From NCBI GenBank assembly GCA_042434945.1, contig CP170191.1, forward strand, positions 4,741,536 to 4,805,535: 64,000 bases of DNA, written 5' to 3'. How positions within the stretch are numbered: the first letter of the stretch is position 1; each line of letters begins with the position of its first letter. Positions 34,893 through 43,445 of the stretch are shown here, in pieces. This DNA comes from Escherichia hormaechei_A (GTDB lineage Bacteria > Pseudomonadota > Gammaproteobacteria > Enterobacterales > Enterobacteriaceae). A program made the position numbers and the translations under genes. The notes below the pieces were generated by a model that saw only the letters and a list, made by a program, of their open reading frames with translations, was not told the DNA's origin and did no database searches.

Positions 34893-35192
34893 ATGAAAGA
34901 ACAGTTCACAACCACGGTGAGAGTGAAGGGGAAGGGCGACGCCAAAGCGCGCGCCTTTGCCGACGCCCTCAACCACGTTCAGGCTGCGGTGATGAAAGCC
35001 TCACCGCATATCTTACTGCGTATTGAGCCACAGGATGTGCAGGTTGTTCAGGCGCAAGAAGCGGTGCGAAAAGAAGCGTTTCTGTTCTTCTTTTTGCGCC
35101 GGGAAAGACGCACCTACAGCGTGGAGCTGGATGTGACCGTCAACGTGACCGCCATCAATCTCGACCAGGTGGATTTCGTCACGCAACGCTGA
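34893..35192 (+). CDS. DUF4312-family protein
   Basis: A 99-residue protein of unknown function, MKEQFTTTVRVKGKGDAKARAF onward. It is predicted alpha/beta with a basic stretch FFFLRRERRTYSVELD near residue 65 and no membrane segment. It begins two bases after the SFCGS stop, so the two are probably translated together and may form one soluble component of the transporter. Confidence 0.8.
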   Translation: MKEQFTTTVRVKGKGDAKARAFADALNHVQAAVMKASPHILLRIEPQDVQVVQAQEAVRKEAFLFFFLRRERRTYSVELDVTVNVTAINLDQVDFVTQR

Positions 35193-35214
35193 TTATTCAT
35201 AAAAGGGCAGACTG

Positions 35215-35991
35215 ATGTTCTTAATTATATTAATAAAATCGCTCATCATTGGCGGCCTGGTTGGCGTCGGTGTTGGCGCCGGGGCTGCACGCATGTTTCA
35301 TGCGCCTACCACTCAGGGTATGGGCGCGTTTCGTACGTTGGGGGAACTGAACTCCTGCGAAGGGGATCCGGCGTCCCACTTCTCCTTTGGGTTAGGTTTC
35401 TTCTTTAACGCCTGGGCCTCTTCCGTGGCCGCAGGTGCCTTCACACAGGACGTTGACCACCGCATCATCCCGAACTGGGGTGCTGCTGCACTGATGATTA
35501 AAAACCGTAACGTCGGTGAAACGCTGCATGACCCGCGCAAAATGGCGATTGCCTGCGGCATCATCGGCATGATTGTCGTGACCTTCCTTAACCTGACCGC
35601 CTCCTCCGTTCCGGCAGCGCTTCAGGTGACCGCCGTGAAGGTGCTGGTACCGGCGGCGAACCTGCTGGTCAACACCGTGATGCCGGTGATCTTCTGGCTG
35701 GCGGCCATCGACGCGGGTAAAAAATCGGGCTTCTGGGCCACCATCTTTGGCGGCGCGGCACAGCTGATCATGGGTAACGCCGTACCGGGTCTGGTACTGG
35801 GTATTCTGATTGGTAAAGGTGTTGAAGAGAGTGGCTGGAACCACGTCACCAAAGTGATGATGGCGGCGATCGTCCTGCTCTTCGTGCTGAGCGGCTTCTT
35901 CCGCGGTTTCGACATGAAGATGATCGAATCCTTCCATCTGACCGTGCCGAACTGGCTCGACATGATCCACAACTCGCTCAGCGGTAAATAA
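35215..35991 (+). CDS. DUF4311-family multi-spanning membrane protein
   Basis: A 258-residue inner-membrane protein with about six hydrophobic segments (for example 3-24 GGLVGVGVGAGAA, 108-128, 145-165, 178-200, 212-232). Conserved polar loops include FRTLGELNSCEGDPASHFSFGLGFFFNAW (in parts) and DVDHRIIPNWG. It is probably one half of a two-protein permease with DUF4310. It has no recognisable similarity to the mannose-type EIIC/EIID proteins used by the classical dga operon. Confidence 0.8.
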   Translation: MFLIILIKSLIIGGLVGVGVGAGAARMFHAPTTQGMGAFRTLGELNSCEGDPASHFSFGLGFFFNAWASSVAAGAFTQDVDHRIIPNWGAAALMIKNRNVGETLHDPRKMAIACGIIGMIVVTFLNLTASSVPAALQVTAVKVLVPAANLLVNTVMPVIFWLAAIDAGKKSGFWATIFGGAAQLIMGNAVPGLVLGILIGKGVEESGWNHVTKVMMAAIVLLFVLSGFFRGFDMKMIESFHLTVPNWLDMIHNSLSGK

Positions 35992-36004
35992 CAGGAGCCT
36001 CTAA

Positions 36005-36646
36005 ATGGAACAGAATAAAGGTTTTTGGTATGCCGACTGGTCGTTCCCGATCTTCGTTGGCCTGCTCTCCTCCGGCGTCTTCGCCGGGACGCACATGTAC
36101 TACCTCTACGGCATCGGCGCGTTTAACGAAGTGGCCTTCGTGGCGATGCTGAAAGCGGGAATCGATACCGGCGTCTACGGCGCGGTGGCGGCGTTCGGTG
36201 CTAGCTTCCTGTTCGCCCGTATTATCGAAGGCTCGCTGGTGGGTATTCTCGATATCGGCGGTGCGATCCAGACCGGCGTGGGCCTCGGCGTTCCGGCGCT
36301 GCTGCTGGGCGCGGGGATCATGTTCCCGGTGACCAACTTCATTGCCGCGCTGATTACCGGCCTGGTGATTGGCCTGGCGATTGGCTACGTCATCATCCTG
36401 GCGCGTAAGTTCACCATCAATCAGAGCAACTCCACCTACGGCGCAGACGTGATGATGGGCGCGGGTAACGCCTCCGGCCGCTTCCTCGGGCCGTTGATTA
36501 TCCTCAGCGCCATGACCGCCTCCATTCCAATCGGCGTCGGTTCCCTGGTAGGCGCGCTGCTGTTCTACATCTGGCAGAAGCCGATTACCGGTGGCGCCAT
36601 CCTCGGCGCAATGATTTTGGGCTGGCTGTTCCCGGTCGCCCTTTAA
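36005..36646 (+). CDS. DUF4310-family multi-spanning membrane protein
   Basis: A 213-residue inner-membrane protein, about six hydrophobic segments, rich in Gly and Ala (GGAIQTGVGLGVPALLLGAG). It has a soluble loop ARKFTINQSNSTYGADVMMGAGNASGR (in parts) around residues 135-160. ACAGGAGCCTCTAA precedes the ATG, 13 bases after DUF4311. The pair DUF4311-DUF4310 looks like a bipartite permease. Substrate inferred only from the enzymes downstream. Confidence 0.8.
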   Translation: MEQNKGFWYADWSFPIFVGLLSSGVFAGTHMYYLYGIGAFNEVAFVAMLKAGIDTGVYGAVAAFGASFLFARIIEGSLVGILDIGGAIQTGVGLGVPALLLGAGIMFPVTNFIAALITGLVIGLAIGYVIILARKFTINQSNSTYGADVMMGAGNASGRFLGPLIILSAMTASIPIGVGSLVGALLFYIWQKPITGGAILGAMILGWLFPVAL

Positions 36647-36650
36647 TACC

Positions 36651-36675
36651 CGCGGGCGCTTTGGTGCCCGCTTTA
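36651..36675 (+). terminator. Intra-operon hairpin between transporter and enzyme genes
   Basis: CGCGGGC-GCTTTGGT-GCCCGC followed by TTTAT, five bases after the DUF4310 stop and 14 before the next gene. It is a weak terminator or mRNA-processing stem that could set transporter and enzyme levels apart. Confidence 0.5.
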
Positions 36676-36688
36676 TCAGGAGATCCTC

Positions 36689-37822
36689 ATGTTTGATTTA
36701 CTCCTGCGCCGTGCGCGCCTCGCCGACGATACCCTGACCGATATCGCCATCCAGGACGGGAAGATTGCCGCGACAGGCGACATTGACGCTCCCGCCCGCA
36801 AAACGGTTGAGCTGAACGGCGACGTGTTCGTCAGCGCGGGCTGGATTGACTCCCACGTCCACTGCTACCCGAACTCCCCGATTTACCACGACGAGCCGGA
36901 CAGCGTGGGCATTGCCACCGGCGTCACCACCGTGGTGGACGCGGGCAGTACCGGGGCCGACGACGTGGACGATTTCTATGCGATTACCCGCAAGGCCTCC
37001 ACCGAGGTCTTTGCCCTGTTGAACATCTCCCGCGTGGGGCTGATCGCCCAGAACGAGCTGGCCAATATGGCCAATATTGACGCCGACGCGGTGAAGCAGG
37101 CGGTGACGCGCCACCCGGATTTTATCGTTGGCCTGAAGGCGCGCATGAGCAGCAGCGTGGTCGGTGAAAACGGCATCACCCCGCTGGCGCGCGCGAAAGC
37201 GATTCAGAAAGAGAACGGCGACCTGCCGCTGATGGTCCACATCGGCAACAACCCGCCGAACCTCGATGAGATTGCCGAACTGCTGAGCTCCGGCGACATC
37301 ATCACCCACTGCTACAACGGCAAACCTAACCGCATTCTGACGCCCTCCGGCGAGCTGCGCGCCTCCATCACCTCCGCCCTGAAGCGCGGCGTGCGCCTGG
37401 ACGTCGGTCACGGCACGGCGAGCTTCAGCTTTGAAGTGGCGAAGCGCGCCATTGCGATGGGCATTCTGCCGCACACCATCAGCTCGGATATCTACTGCCG
37501 CAACCGCATCAACGGCCCGGTCGGCTCGCTGGCGAGCGTGATGTCGAAATTCCTCGCCATTGGCATGTCATTGCCGCAGGTGATTGACTGCGTCACGGCC
37601 AACGCCGCCGACGGCCTGCGCCTGACGCGTAAAGGCCGCATTCAGCCTGGCCTCGACGCCGATCTGACGCTGTTTACCCTCAAGCGCCAGCCGACGGTGC
37701 TGACGGATGCCGAAAACGACAGCCTACAGGCTGAACACATTCTGGTGCCGCTTGCCGCGATCCGCGCGGGCAAGGGCTACATGACCGAACAAGGGAGCAC
37801 GGAACATGCCTTCGATTTATGA
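36689..37822 (+). CDS. Amidohydrolase/deacetylase-family metal-dependent hydrolase
   Basis: A 377-residue amidohydrolase-superfamily enzyme of the cog3964 type. Metal ligands: HxH in WIDSHVHCYP (about 55), a probable carboxylated lysine in VGLKARMSS (about 150), His in LMVHIGN and ITHCYNG, and the catalytic Asp in TISSDIY. Characterised relatives in this group hydrolyse N-acetyl and O-acetyl groups from small acids. Here it would remove the acetyl from an amino-sugar acid before the PLP lyase. CAGGAGATCCTC is a strong ribosome site. It overlaps the lyase gene by 17 bases. Confidence 0.85.
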   Translation: MFDLLLRRARLADDTLTDIAIQDGKIAATGDIDAPARKTVELNGDVFVSAGWIDSHVHCYPNSPIYHDEPDSVGIATGVTTVVDAGSTGADDVDDFYAITRKASTEVFALLNISRVGLIAQNELANMANIDADAVKQAVTRHPDFIVGLKARMSSSVVGENGITPLARAKAIQKENGDLPLMVHIGNNPPNLDEIAELLSSGDIITHCYNGKPNRILTPSGELRASITSALKRGVRLDVGHGTASFSFEVAKRAIAMGILPHTISSDIYCRNRINGPVGSLASVMSKFLAIGMSLPQVIDCVTANAADGLRLTRKGRIQPGLDADLTLFTLKRQPTVLTDAENDSLQAEHILVPLAAIRAGKGYMTEQGSTEHAFDL

Positions 37823-38924
37823 GAAGTACAACTTAAAGCAGGTTATCAACACCTCTGGCCGCATGACGGCGCTGGGTGTCTCCACGCCGCGCCCGGAAGT
37901 GGTGCAGGCGGCGATGGACGGCATGAATCACTACTTCGAGATGAAGGATCTGGTCAATAAAACCGGGGAATACATCGCGAAGCTGCTGGAGGTGGAAGGG
38001 GCGACGGTGGTCTCCTGCGCGTCGGCGGGCATTGCCCAGTCCGTGGCGGCGGTGCTGGTGAAAGACAGCGACTGGCTGCTGGAAAACCTGCACGTCACAC
38101 CGATTGAAAACAACGAAATCGTCCTGCCGAAAGGCCACAACGTGAACTTTGGCGCGCCGGTGGGCACCATGGTGGCGCTGGGCGGCGGCAAGCTGGTGGA
38201 GGCGGGCTACGCCAACGAATGCTCTGCCGATCAGCTGGCGGCGGCGATCACTCCGCGCACGGCGGCGATCCTCTACATCAAATCGCACCACTGCGTGCAG
38301 AAAAGCATGCTCAGCGTCGAGCAGGCGGCGGTCGTGGCGCGCAAGCACGATCTCCCGCTGATCGTCGATGCGGCGGCGGAAGAAGATCTGCACGCCTACT
38401 ACCGCTCCGGTGCCGATCTGGTGATCTACAGCGGCGCGAAGGCGATCGAAGGGCCAACCAGCGGGCTGGTGATCGGCAAAACCCAGTACGTTGAGTGGGT
38501 GAAGCGCCAGACGGCGGGCATTGGTCGCGCGATGAAAGTGGGCAAAGAGGGTATCCTGGGCCTGACCTGCGCCATCGAACACTACCTGACGGCGACCAAA
38601 GAGAGCGGGGCCGAGATGGTGGCGAAGATGACGCCGTTTATCGACGCGTTGAACACCCTGAACGGCGTGACCGCGCGCGTGGTCTGGGACTGCGCCGGTC
38701 GCGATATCGCCCGTACCGAGATTAAGTTCGACGAAGCCGCTACGGGCGTCGGCACGGGCGATCTGGTGGCGAAGCTGAAACAGGGCGAATACGCCATTTA
38801 CTTCCGTGGCTATAAGGCCAACGAAGGGATTATCGAGGCGGACGTGCGCAGCGTGAATGCTGACCAGCTGAACATCGTGTACCGCCGCATTAGCGAAGTA
38901 TTAGGACAGGAGAAAAAAGCATGA
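37806..38924 (+). CDS. dgaE: DgaE-like D-glucosaminate-6-phosphate ammonia-lyase (PLP, SelA-like)
   Basis: A 372-residue fold-type I PLP enzyme related to SelA. The Schiff-base lysine is in LVIYSGAKAIEGPTSG (about residue 213), with LIVDAAAEED providing the PLP-ring aspartate. Salmonella DgaE converts D-glucosaminate 6-phosphate to 2-keto-3-deoxygluconate 6-phosphate plus ammonia. It overlaps the deacetylase upstream and the aldolase downstream (ATGA), so stoichiometry is coupled. Same reaction likely, though the true substrate depends on the uncharacterised transporter. Confidence 0.85.
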   Translation: MPSIYEKYNLKQVINTSGRMTALGVSTPRPEVVQAAMDGMNHYFEMKDLVNKTGEYIAKLLEVEGATVVSCASAGIAQSVAAVLVKDSDWLLENLHVTPIENNEIVLPKGHNVNFGAPVGTMVALGGGKLVEAGYANECSADQLAAAITPRTAAILYIKSHHCVQKSMLSVEQAAVVARKHDLPLIVDAAAEEDLHAYYRSGADLVIYSGAKAIEGPTSGLVIGKTQYVEWVKRQTAGIGRAMKVGKEGILGLTCAIEHYLTATKESGAEMVAKMTPFIDALNTLNGVTARVVWDCAGRDIARTEIKFDEAATGVGTGDLVAKLKQGEYAIYFRGYKANEGIIEADVRSVNADQLNIVYRRISEVLGQEKKA

Positions 38925-39661
38925 AACTGACCCCCAACTTTTACCGTGACCGCGTCTGCCTGAACGTGCTGGCGGGATCGAAAGCCAACGCCAGCGCCAT
39001 TTACGAGGCGGCGGAAGGTCACGTGCTGGTGGGCGTGCTCTCCAAAAATTACCCGGACGTGGCGAGCGCGGTTGCGGACATGCGCGAATACGCAGCCCTG
39101 ATTGATAATGCGCTCTCCGTGGGGCTGGGCGCGGGCGACCCGAACCAGTCGGCGATGGTGAGTGAAATCTCCCGCCAGGTGCAGCCGCAGCACGTTAACC
39201 AGGTCTTTACCGGCGTGGCCACCAGCCGCGCGCTGCTGGGGCAGAATGAGTCCGTGGTCAACGGTCTGGTCTCCCCGACCGGCACCGTCGGCATGGTGAA
39301 AATCTCCACCGGCCCGCTGAGCAGCACCTCGCCGGACGGCATCGTACCGGTTGAAACCGCTATCGCCCTGCTGAAAGATTTCGGCGGCAGCTCCATCAAG
39401 TACTTCCCGATGGGCGGCCTGAAATGCCGTGACGAATACCAGGCGGTGGCGGAAGCCTGCGCCCGTCACGACTTCTGGCTGGAGCCGACCGGGGGAATCG
39501 ATCTGGAGAACTTCGAGGCGATCTTGCAGATCGCCCTGGATGCGGGCGTGAGCAAAATCATCCCGCATATCTACAGCTCGATTATCGATAAAGCCAGCGG
39601 TGATACGCGTCCGGAAGATGTGCGTACGCTGCTGGCGATGACGAAGAAGCTGGTTAAGTAG
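38921..39661 (+). CDS. dgaF: DgaF-like 2-keto-3-deoxygluconate-6-phosphate aldolase
   Basis: A 246-residue TIM-barrel aldolase of the DgaF family, distinct from Eda. It splits KDGP into pyruvate and glyceraldehyde 3-phosphate. The presumed Schiff-base lysine is in GGSSIKYFPMGGL (about residue 156) and the phosphate loop is EPTGGIDLENF. The ATG overlaps the dgaE-like stop by four bases. It ends the tightly packed part of the operon; a long palindromic repeat follows. Confidence 0.87.
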   Translation: MKLTPNFYRDRVCLNVLAGSKANASAIYEAAEGHVLVGVLSKNYPDVASAVADMREYAALIDNALSVGLGAGDPNQSAMVSEISRQVQPQHVNQVFTGVATSRALLGQNESVVNGLVSPTGTVGMVKISTGPLSSTSPDGIVPVETAIALLKDFGGSSIKYFPMGGLKCRDEYQAVAEACARHDFWLEPTGGIDLENFEAILQIALDAGVSKIIPHIYSSIIDKASGDTRPEDVRTLLAMTKKLVK

Positions 39662-39665
39662 AACC

Positions 39666-39747
39666 TGCCCCTCACCCTAACCCTCTCCCAAAGGGAGAGG
39701 GAACCTTTACCCCCTCTCCCTTTGGGAGAGGGCTGGGGTGAGGGGAA
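39666..39747. repeat. Long intergenic palindromic repeat (CCCTCACCCTAACCCTCTCCC type)
   Basis: CCCCTCACCCTAACCCTCTC and CCAAAGGGAGAGGG face CCCTCTCCCTTTGGGAGAGG and GCTGGGGTGAGGGG, giving an 80-base near-perfect inverted repeat with internal hairpins. Repeats of this type are common in high-GC Enterobacteriaceae and pseudomonads and not typical of E. coli. It may trim or end the upstream operon mRNA. Confidence 0.75.
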
Positions 39748-39776
39748 ACAAACCGCACACACCCGAAGGAGCCACC

Positions 39777-40913
39777 ATGCACACCCGTACCCTGCTTGTC
39801 GCTTCACTCTCTTTACTTGCTACCTCTGCAATCGCTCAAACCCAGTACGCCTGGGTGGGTACCTATAATCCGAACGGTGAAGGGCTGTACCGCTTTACCG
39901 TCGATCCGCAAACCGGTGCGCTGAACGATAAAACACTGGTGAGCAAACTGCCGAACGCCGCGCAGTTAACCGTCTCACACGACGGCAAAACGCTGTATCT
40001 GGCAAGCGAAGTGGAGCAGGGCGTGGTGCAGGCGCTGCGCATCGGTGATAACGGCGCGCTGAGCGAGCTGAATCAGGTGTCCTCCGGCGGCGCGGGGCCG
40101 GTGTATCTTTCCCTGACGCCGAACGGCAAACATCTGCTGGTGGCAAACTACGTCAGCGGAAATGTCGCGGTGCTGCCCGTTAACGCAGACGGCAGCCTGG
40201 GCGATGCTACGGACACCCATCCGGACAAAGGCGAACCGGGCGCGGCGAAGCCGGAAGCTGCCGTCGAGGGCAGTTTCGCCATCAGCGATCATAACGGCCC
40301 ACATGCGCACATGATCGCCGCCGATCCGGGCGGGAAATACGTTTTTTCCACCGATCTGGGGCTGGATCGCATCTATCAGTACCGTTTTGACGATCAAACC
40401 GGGAAGCTGACTCCGAACGATCCGCCATTTATCAGCGCCTCCTCAAAAGGGGCCGGGCCGCGCCACTTCGTCTTTACGCCGAAAGGCGATGCCCTGTGGC
40501 TGATTAACGAAGAGGCGTCTACGCTCACCCATTATGCGCTGGACAGTAATGGCAGGCTGAAAGAGGGTAAAACGGTTTCAGCCTTGCCGGACGGTTATAA
40601 AGGCACCAGTTTTGCTGCCGGGCTGGCGCTAAGCGCCGACGGGAAACAGCTGTATGTCGCTAACCGTTTGCATAACAGCATCGGGCACTTTACCGTAACG
40701 GCGGAGGGTACGCTGACGCATCAGGATGATGTCTGGACGCGCGGCGACTATCCGCGCACCCTGACGCTCGATAAGCAGGGTCGCTGGCTGTACGTCATGA
40801 ACCAGCGCAGCGACAACATTACCCGTTTCCGCGTGGCGCCGGACGGCAAGCTGAGCGCCGAGCCAGACTATACCCCGGTCGGCAGCCCATCCCAGATGGT
40901 CATTTCACCCTGA
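39777..40913 (+). CDS. Exported lactonase-family seven-bladed beta-propeller protein
   Basis: A 378-residue protein of the 6-phosphogluconolactonase (Pgl/YbhE, lactonase_7_blade) family. Unlike cytosolic Pgl it begins with a signal peptide (MHTRTLLVASLSLLATSAIA/Q) and should be periplasmic. Propeller repeats include YAWVGTYNPNGEGLYRF, GAGPVYLSLTPNGK, HNGPHAHMIAADPGGKYVF (in parts) and GDYPRTLTLDKQGRWLYV. A periplasmic site implies it opens an unphosphorylated aldonolactone before uptake. GAAGGAGCC precedes the ATG. It lies between the operon enzymes and their regulator in the same direction. Confidence 0.85.
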   Translation: MHTRTLLVASLSLLATSAIAQTQYAWVGTYNPNGEGLYRFTVDPQTGALNDKTLVSKLPNAAQLTVSHDGKTLYLASEVEQGVVQALRIGDNGALSELNQVSSGGAGPVYLSLTPNGKHLLVANYVSGNVAVLPVNADGSLGDATDTHPDKGEPGAAKPEAAVEGSFAISDHNGPHAHMIAADPGGKYVFSTDLGLDRIYQYRFDDQTGKLTPNDPPFISASSKGAGPRHFVFTPKGDALWLINEEASTLTHYALDSNGRLKEGKTVSALPDGYKGTSFAAGLALSADGKQLYVANRLHNSIGHFTVTAEGTLTHQDDVWTRGDYPRTLTLDKQGRWLYVMNQRSDNITRFRVAPDGKLSAEPDYTPVGSPSQMVISP

Positions 40914-40932
40914 GCAGTAAGAGGACAACGAC

Positions 40933-42843
40933 GTGCGATTTCCGAACCAACGTTTAGCGCAACTTTTCGATCTGTTGCAAAACGAGACGCTGCCACAGGA
41001 CGAGCTGGCGCAGCGGCTGTCGGTCTCCACGCGAACCGTCCGGGCGGATATCACCGCCCTGAACGCGCTGCTGGCCAGCCACGGCGCGCAGTTCATTTTG
41101 AGCCGGGGCAACGGCTATCAGCTCAAAATTAATGATGTGGTGCGCTATCAACAATTGCAGGCGTCCCACCCGCGCGCGCTGCGTATTCCGCGAACCGGAC
41201 CGGAGCGCGTGCACTATCTGGTGGTGCGTTTTCTGACGTCAGCCTTTTCCCTCAAGCTGGAGGATCTGGCCGATGAGTGGTTCGTCAGCCGGGCCACGTT
41301 GCAGAGCGACATGGTGGAAGTGCGTGAGTGGTTTCACCGTTACAACCTGACGCTGGAAACCCGCCCGCGCCACGGGATGAAGCTGTTTGGCAGCGAGATG
41401 GCGATCCGCGCCTGCCTGACCGACCTTCTGTGGGAGCTGGCGCAGCAGGACAGCCTGAACCCGCTGGTGACCGACGTGGCGCTGAATGCGGGGGTGGCGG
41501 AAAAGATGGTGCCGGTGCTGCACGATGCGCTGACGCGCCATCACATTCGCCTGACCGATGAAGGCGAGCTGTTCCTGCGCCTGTACTGCGCGGTGTCGGT
41601 GCGGCGCATCAGCGAGGGGTATCCGCTGCCGGAATTCCACGCCGAAGACGTAGAAGAGAACGTGCGTGAGGCGGCGAAAGATATCGCGGTGGCTATCCAG
41701 GAGCTGGCGGGCAAAGCGCTTTCGCCGTCAGAAGAGAGCTGGCTGTGCGTGCACATTGCGGCGCGGCAGATCCAGGAGATCGCCCCCAGCGCGATTAACG
41801 CCGACGACGATGAAGCGCTGGTTAACTACATTCTGCGCTACATCAACACCCACTATAACTACAACCTGCTGAGCGATGAGCAACTGCATGCAGATCTGCT
41901 CACGCACATCAAAACCATGATTACCCGCGTGCGGTATCAAATCATGATCCCCAATCCGCTGCTGGATAACATCAAGCAGCACTACCCGATGGCGTGGGAT
42001 ATGACCCTCGCGGCGGTGTCGAGCTGGGGCAAATACACCCCGTATGTGATCAGCGAAAACGAAATTGGTTTTCTGGTGCTGCATATCGGCGTCGGGCTGG
42101 AGCGCCATTACAATATCGGCTACCAGCGCCAGCCGCGGGTGCTGCTGGTGTGCGACGCCGGTAACGCGATGGTTCGCATGATCGAGGCGGTACTTCAGCG
42201 TAAATATCCGCAGATTGAGGTGACGCGCACGCTCACCCTTCGTGAGTACGAGCTTGCCGATGCCATTGGCGAAGACTTCGTGATCTCCACCGCCCGCGTG
42301 AGCGAAAAATCCAAACCGGTGGTGATGATCGCCCCGTTCCCGACCGATTATCAGTTGGAGCAGATCGGCAAGCTGGTGCTGGTGGATCGCACCCGCCCGT
42401 GGATGCTGGAAAAATACTTCGACGCGGCCCATTTCCGCATTCTCGACAAGCCTGTCGACCAGCAAACGCTGTTCCGCGAACTGTGCGGGCAGCTTGAAGG
42501 GGAAGGTTTTGTCGGCGCGGAGTTTCTGGAATCGGTTATCGAGCGTGAAGCCATCGTCAGCACCATGCTCGGCGACGGCATCGCGCTGCCGCACTCCCTC
42601 GGGCTGCTGGCGCAAAAAACGGTGGTCTACACCGTGCTGGCGCCGCAGGGCATTCAGTGGGGAGATGAAACCGCCCATGTCATCTTCCTGCTCGCCATCA
42701 GCAAAAGCGAGTACGAAGAGGCAATGGCGATTTACGACATCTTTGTCACCTTCCTGCGTGAACGCGCGATGGCGCGCCTGTGCCAGTGCGAGAATTTTGC
42801 GGCGTTTAAGGCTGAGGCGATGGAGAGTTTGAGTCGGTTTTGA
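40933..42843 (+). CDS. BglG/MtlR-type PRD transcriptional regulator with EIIB and EIIA domains
   Basis: A 636-residue activator: an N-terminal helix-turn-helix pair (about 1-165; LAQRLSVSTRTVRADITALN), two PRDs (about 180-290 and 295-400), an EIIB-Gat-like domain (about 405-495; LLVCDAGNAMVRMIEAVL with the phosphorylatable cysteine) and a C-terminal EIIA-Fru domain (about 500-636; GDGIALPHS with the phospho-histidine). Such proteins sense PTS phosphorylation. The GTG start at 40933 follows AGAGGAC. Its presence suggests PTS-linked control although the operon has no classical EII genes. Confidence 0.87.
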   Translation: MRFPNQRLAQLFDLLQNETLPQDELAQRLSVSTRTVRADITALNALLASHGAQFILSRGNGYQLKINDVVRYQQLQASHPRALRIPRTGPERVHYLVVRFLTSAFSLKLEDLADEWFVSRATLQSDMVEVREWFHRYNLTLETRPRHGMKLFGSEMAIRACLTDLLWELAQQDSLNPLVTDVALNAGVAEKMVPVLHDALTRHHIRLTDEGELFLRLYCAVSVRRISEGYPLPEFHAEDVEENVREAAKDIAVAIQELAGKALSPSEESWLCVHIAARQIQEIAPSAINADDDEALVNYILRYINTHYNYNLLSDEQLHADLLTHIKTMITRVRYQIMIPNPLLDNIKQHYPMAWDMTLAAVSSWGKYTPYVISENEIGFLVLHIGVGLERHYNIGYQRQPRVLLVCDAGNAMVRMIEAVLQRKYPQIEVTRTLTLREYELADAIGEDFVISTARVSEKSKPVVMIAPFPTDYQLEQIGKLVLVDRTRPWMLEKYFDAAHFRILDKPVDQQTLFRELCGQLEGEGFVGAEFLESVIEREAIVSTMLGDGIALPHSLGLLAQKTVVYTVLAPQGIQWGDETAHVIFLLAISKSEYEEAMAIYDIFVTFLRERAMARLCQCENFAAFKAEAMESLSRF

Positions 42844-42875
42844 CGTTCAGGCGGACAGAGGATATCCGCCTTCAT

Positions 42876-43340
42876 TCAACGCAGATGATGCACAACCTGG
42901 TTGCTGCTGCCGCGCCAGATAAGCATAGGATCTTTTAGATCCTGCACGAACTTGCCGTCGACCAGGACGTTAATCAGATCCACCACTTCCATCTGCTGCG
43001 CATTTAGTTCATCCAGCTTATAGCCCGTCCAGACCCAGATGTCTTTTCCTGCGCACTCGCGGCGGATGCGTTTTACCAGCTTCAGGATCACCGGCACGTT
43101 TTTCGGATGGAGCGGGTCGCCGCCGGAGAGCGAGATCCCCTGGCGTTTGATGCGCGTGTCGTTCAGGTCGTTGATGATGCGGTCTTCCATCTCAGCGGTA
43201 AACGGCATACCCGAGTTCAGGCGCCAGGTGCTTTTGTTGTAGCAGCCGGGGCACTCGTGAACGCAGCCTGATACAAACAGGGTACAGCGGGTGCCGGGGC
43301 CGTTGACGATGTCGACGGGGTAGTACTGGTGATAGTTCAT
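42876..43340 (-). CDS. nrdG: NrdG, anaerobic ribonucleotide reductase activating enzyme
   Basis: A radical SAM activase of 154 residues that generates the glycyl radical in NrdD. The cluster motif is CVHECPGC (CX3CX2C, about residues 26-33), with the SAM-binding GGDP at about 72-75. It is separated from nrdD by a REP pair. It is clearly diverged from K-12 (STWRLNSGMPFTAEMED, KRIRRECAGKD), unlike NrdD beside it, although the two must dock. Confidence 0.96.
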   Translation of the reverse strand: MNYHQYYPVDIVNGPGTRCTLFVSGCVHECPGCYNKSTWRLNSGMPFTAEMEDRIINDLNDTRIKRQGISLSGGDPLHPKNVPVILKLVKRIRRECAGKDIWVWTGYKLDELNAQQMEVVDLINVLVDGKFVQDLKDPMLIWRGSSNQVVHHLR

Positions 43341-43349
43341 AGCGAATAA

Positions 43350-43438
43350 CCACGCCGGGTGGCGCTGCGCTTACCCGGCCTACAAAAGAGAGCGGTCCGT
43401 AGGCCCGGTAAGCGCAGCGCCACCGGGCATTAACGTGG
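43350..43438. repeat. Enterobacter/Klebsiella-type REP pair between nrdG and nrdD
   Basis: CGCCGGGTGGCGCTGCGCTTACCCGGCCTAC (in parts) faces GTAGGCCCGGTAAGCGCAGCGCC and ACCGGGCA. It is the same family as the units at 3718, 59565 and 62150 and marks the last diverged sequence before E. coli-like nrdD. Confidence 0.88.
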
Positions 43439-43445
43439 CAGCGGA

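Noticed and set aside
34197..39661. Calling the operon the classical dgaABCDEF D-glucosaminate operon
   Set aside because: The enzymes resemble DgaE and DgaF, but the first genes are not mannose-type EIIA, EIIB, EIIC and EIID; they are SFCGS, DUF4312, DUF4311 and DUF4310, and a deacetylase is added.
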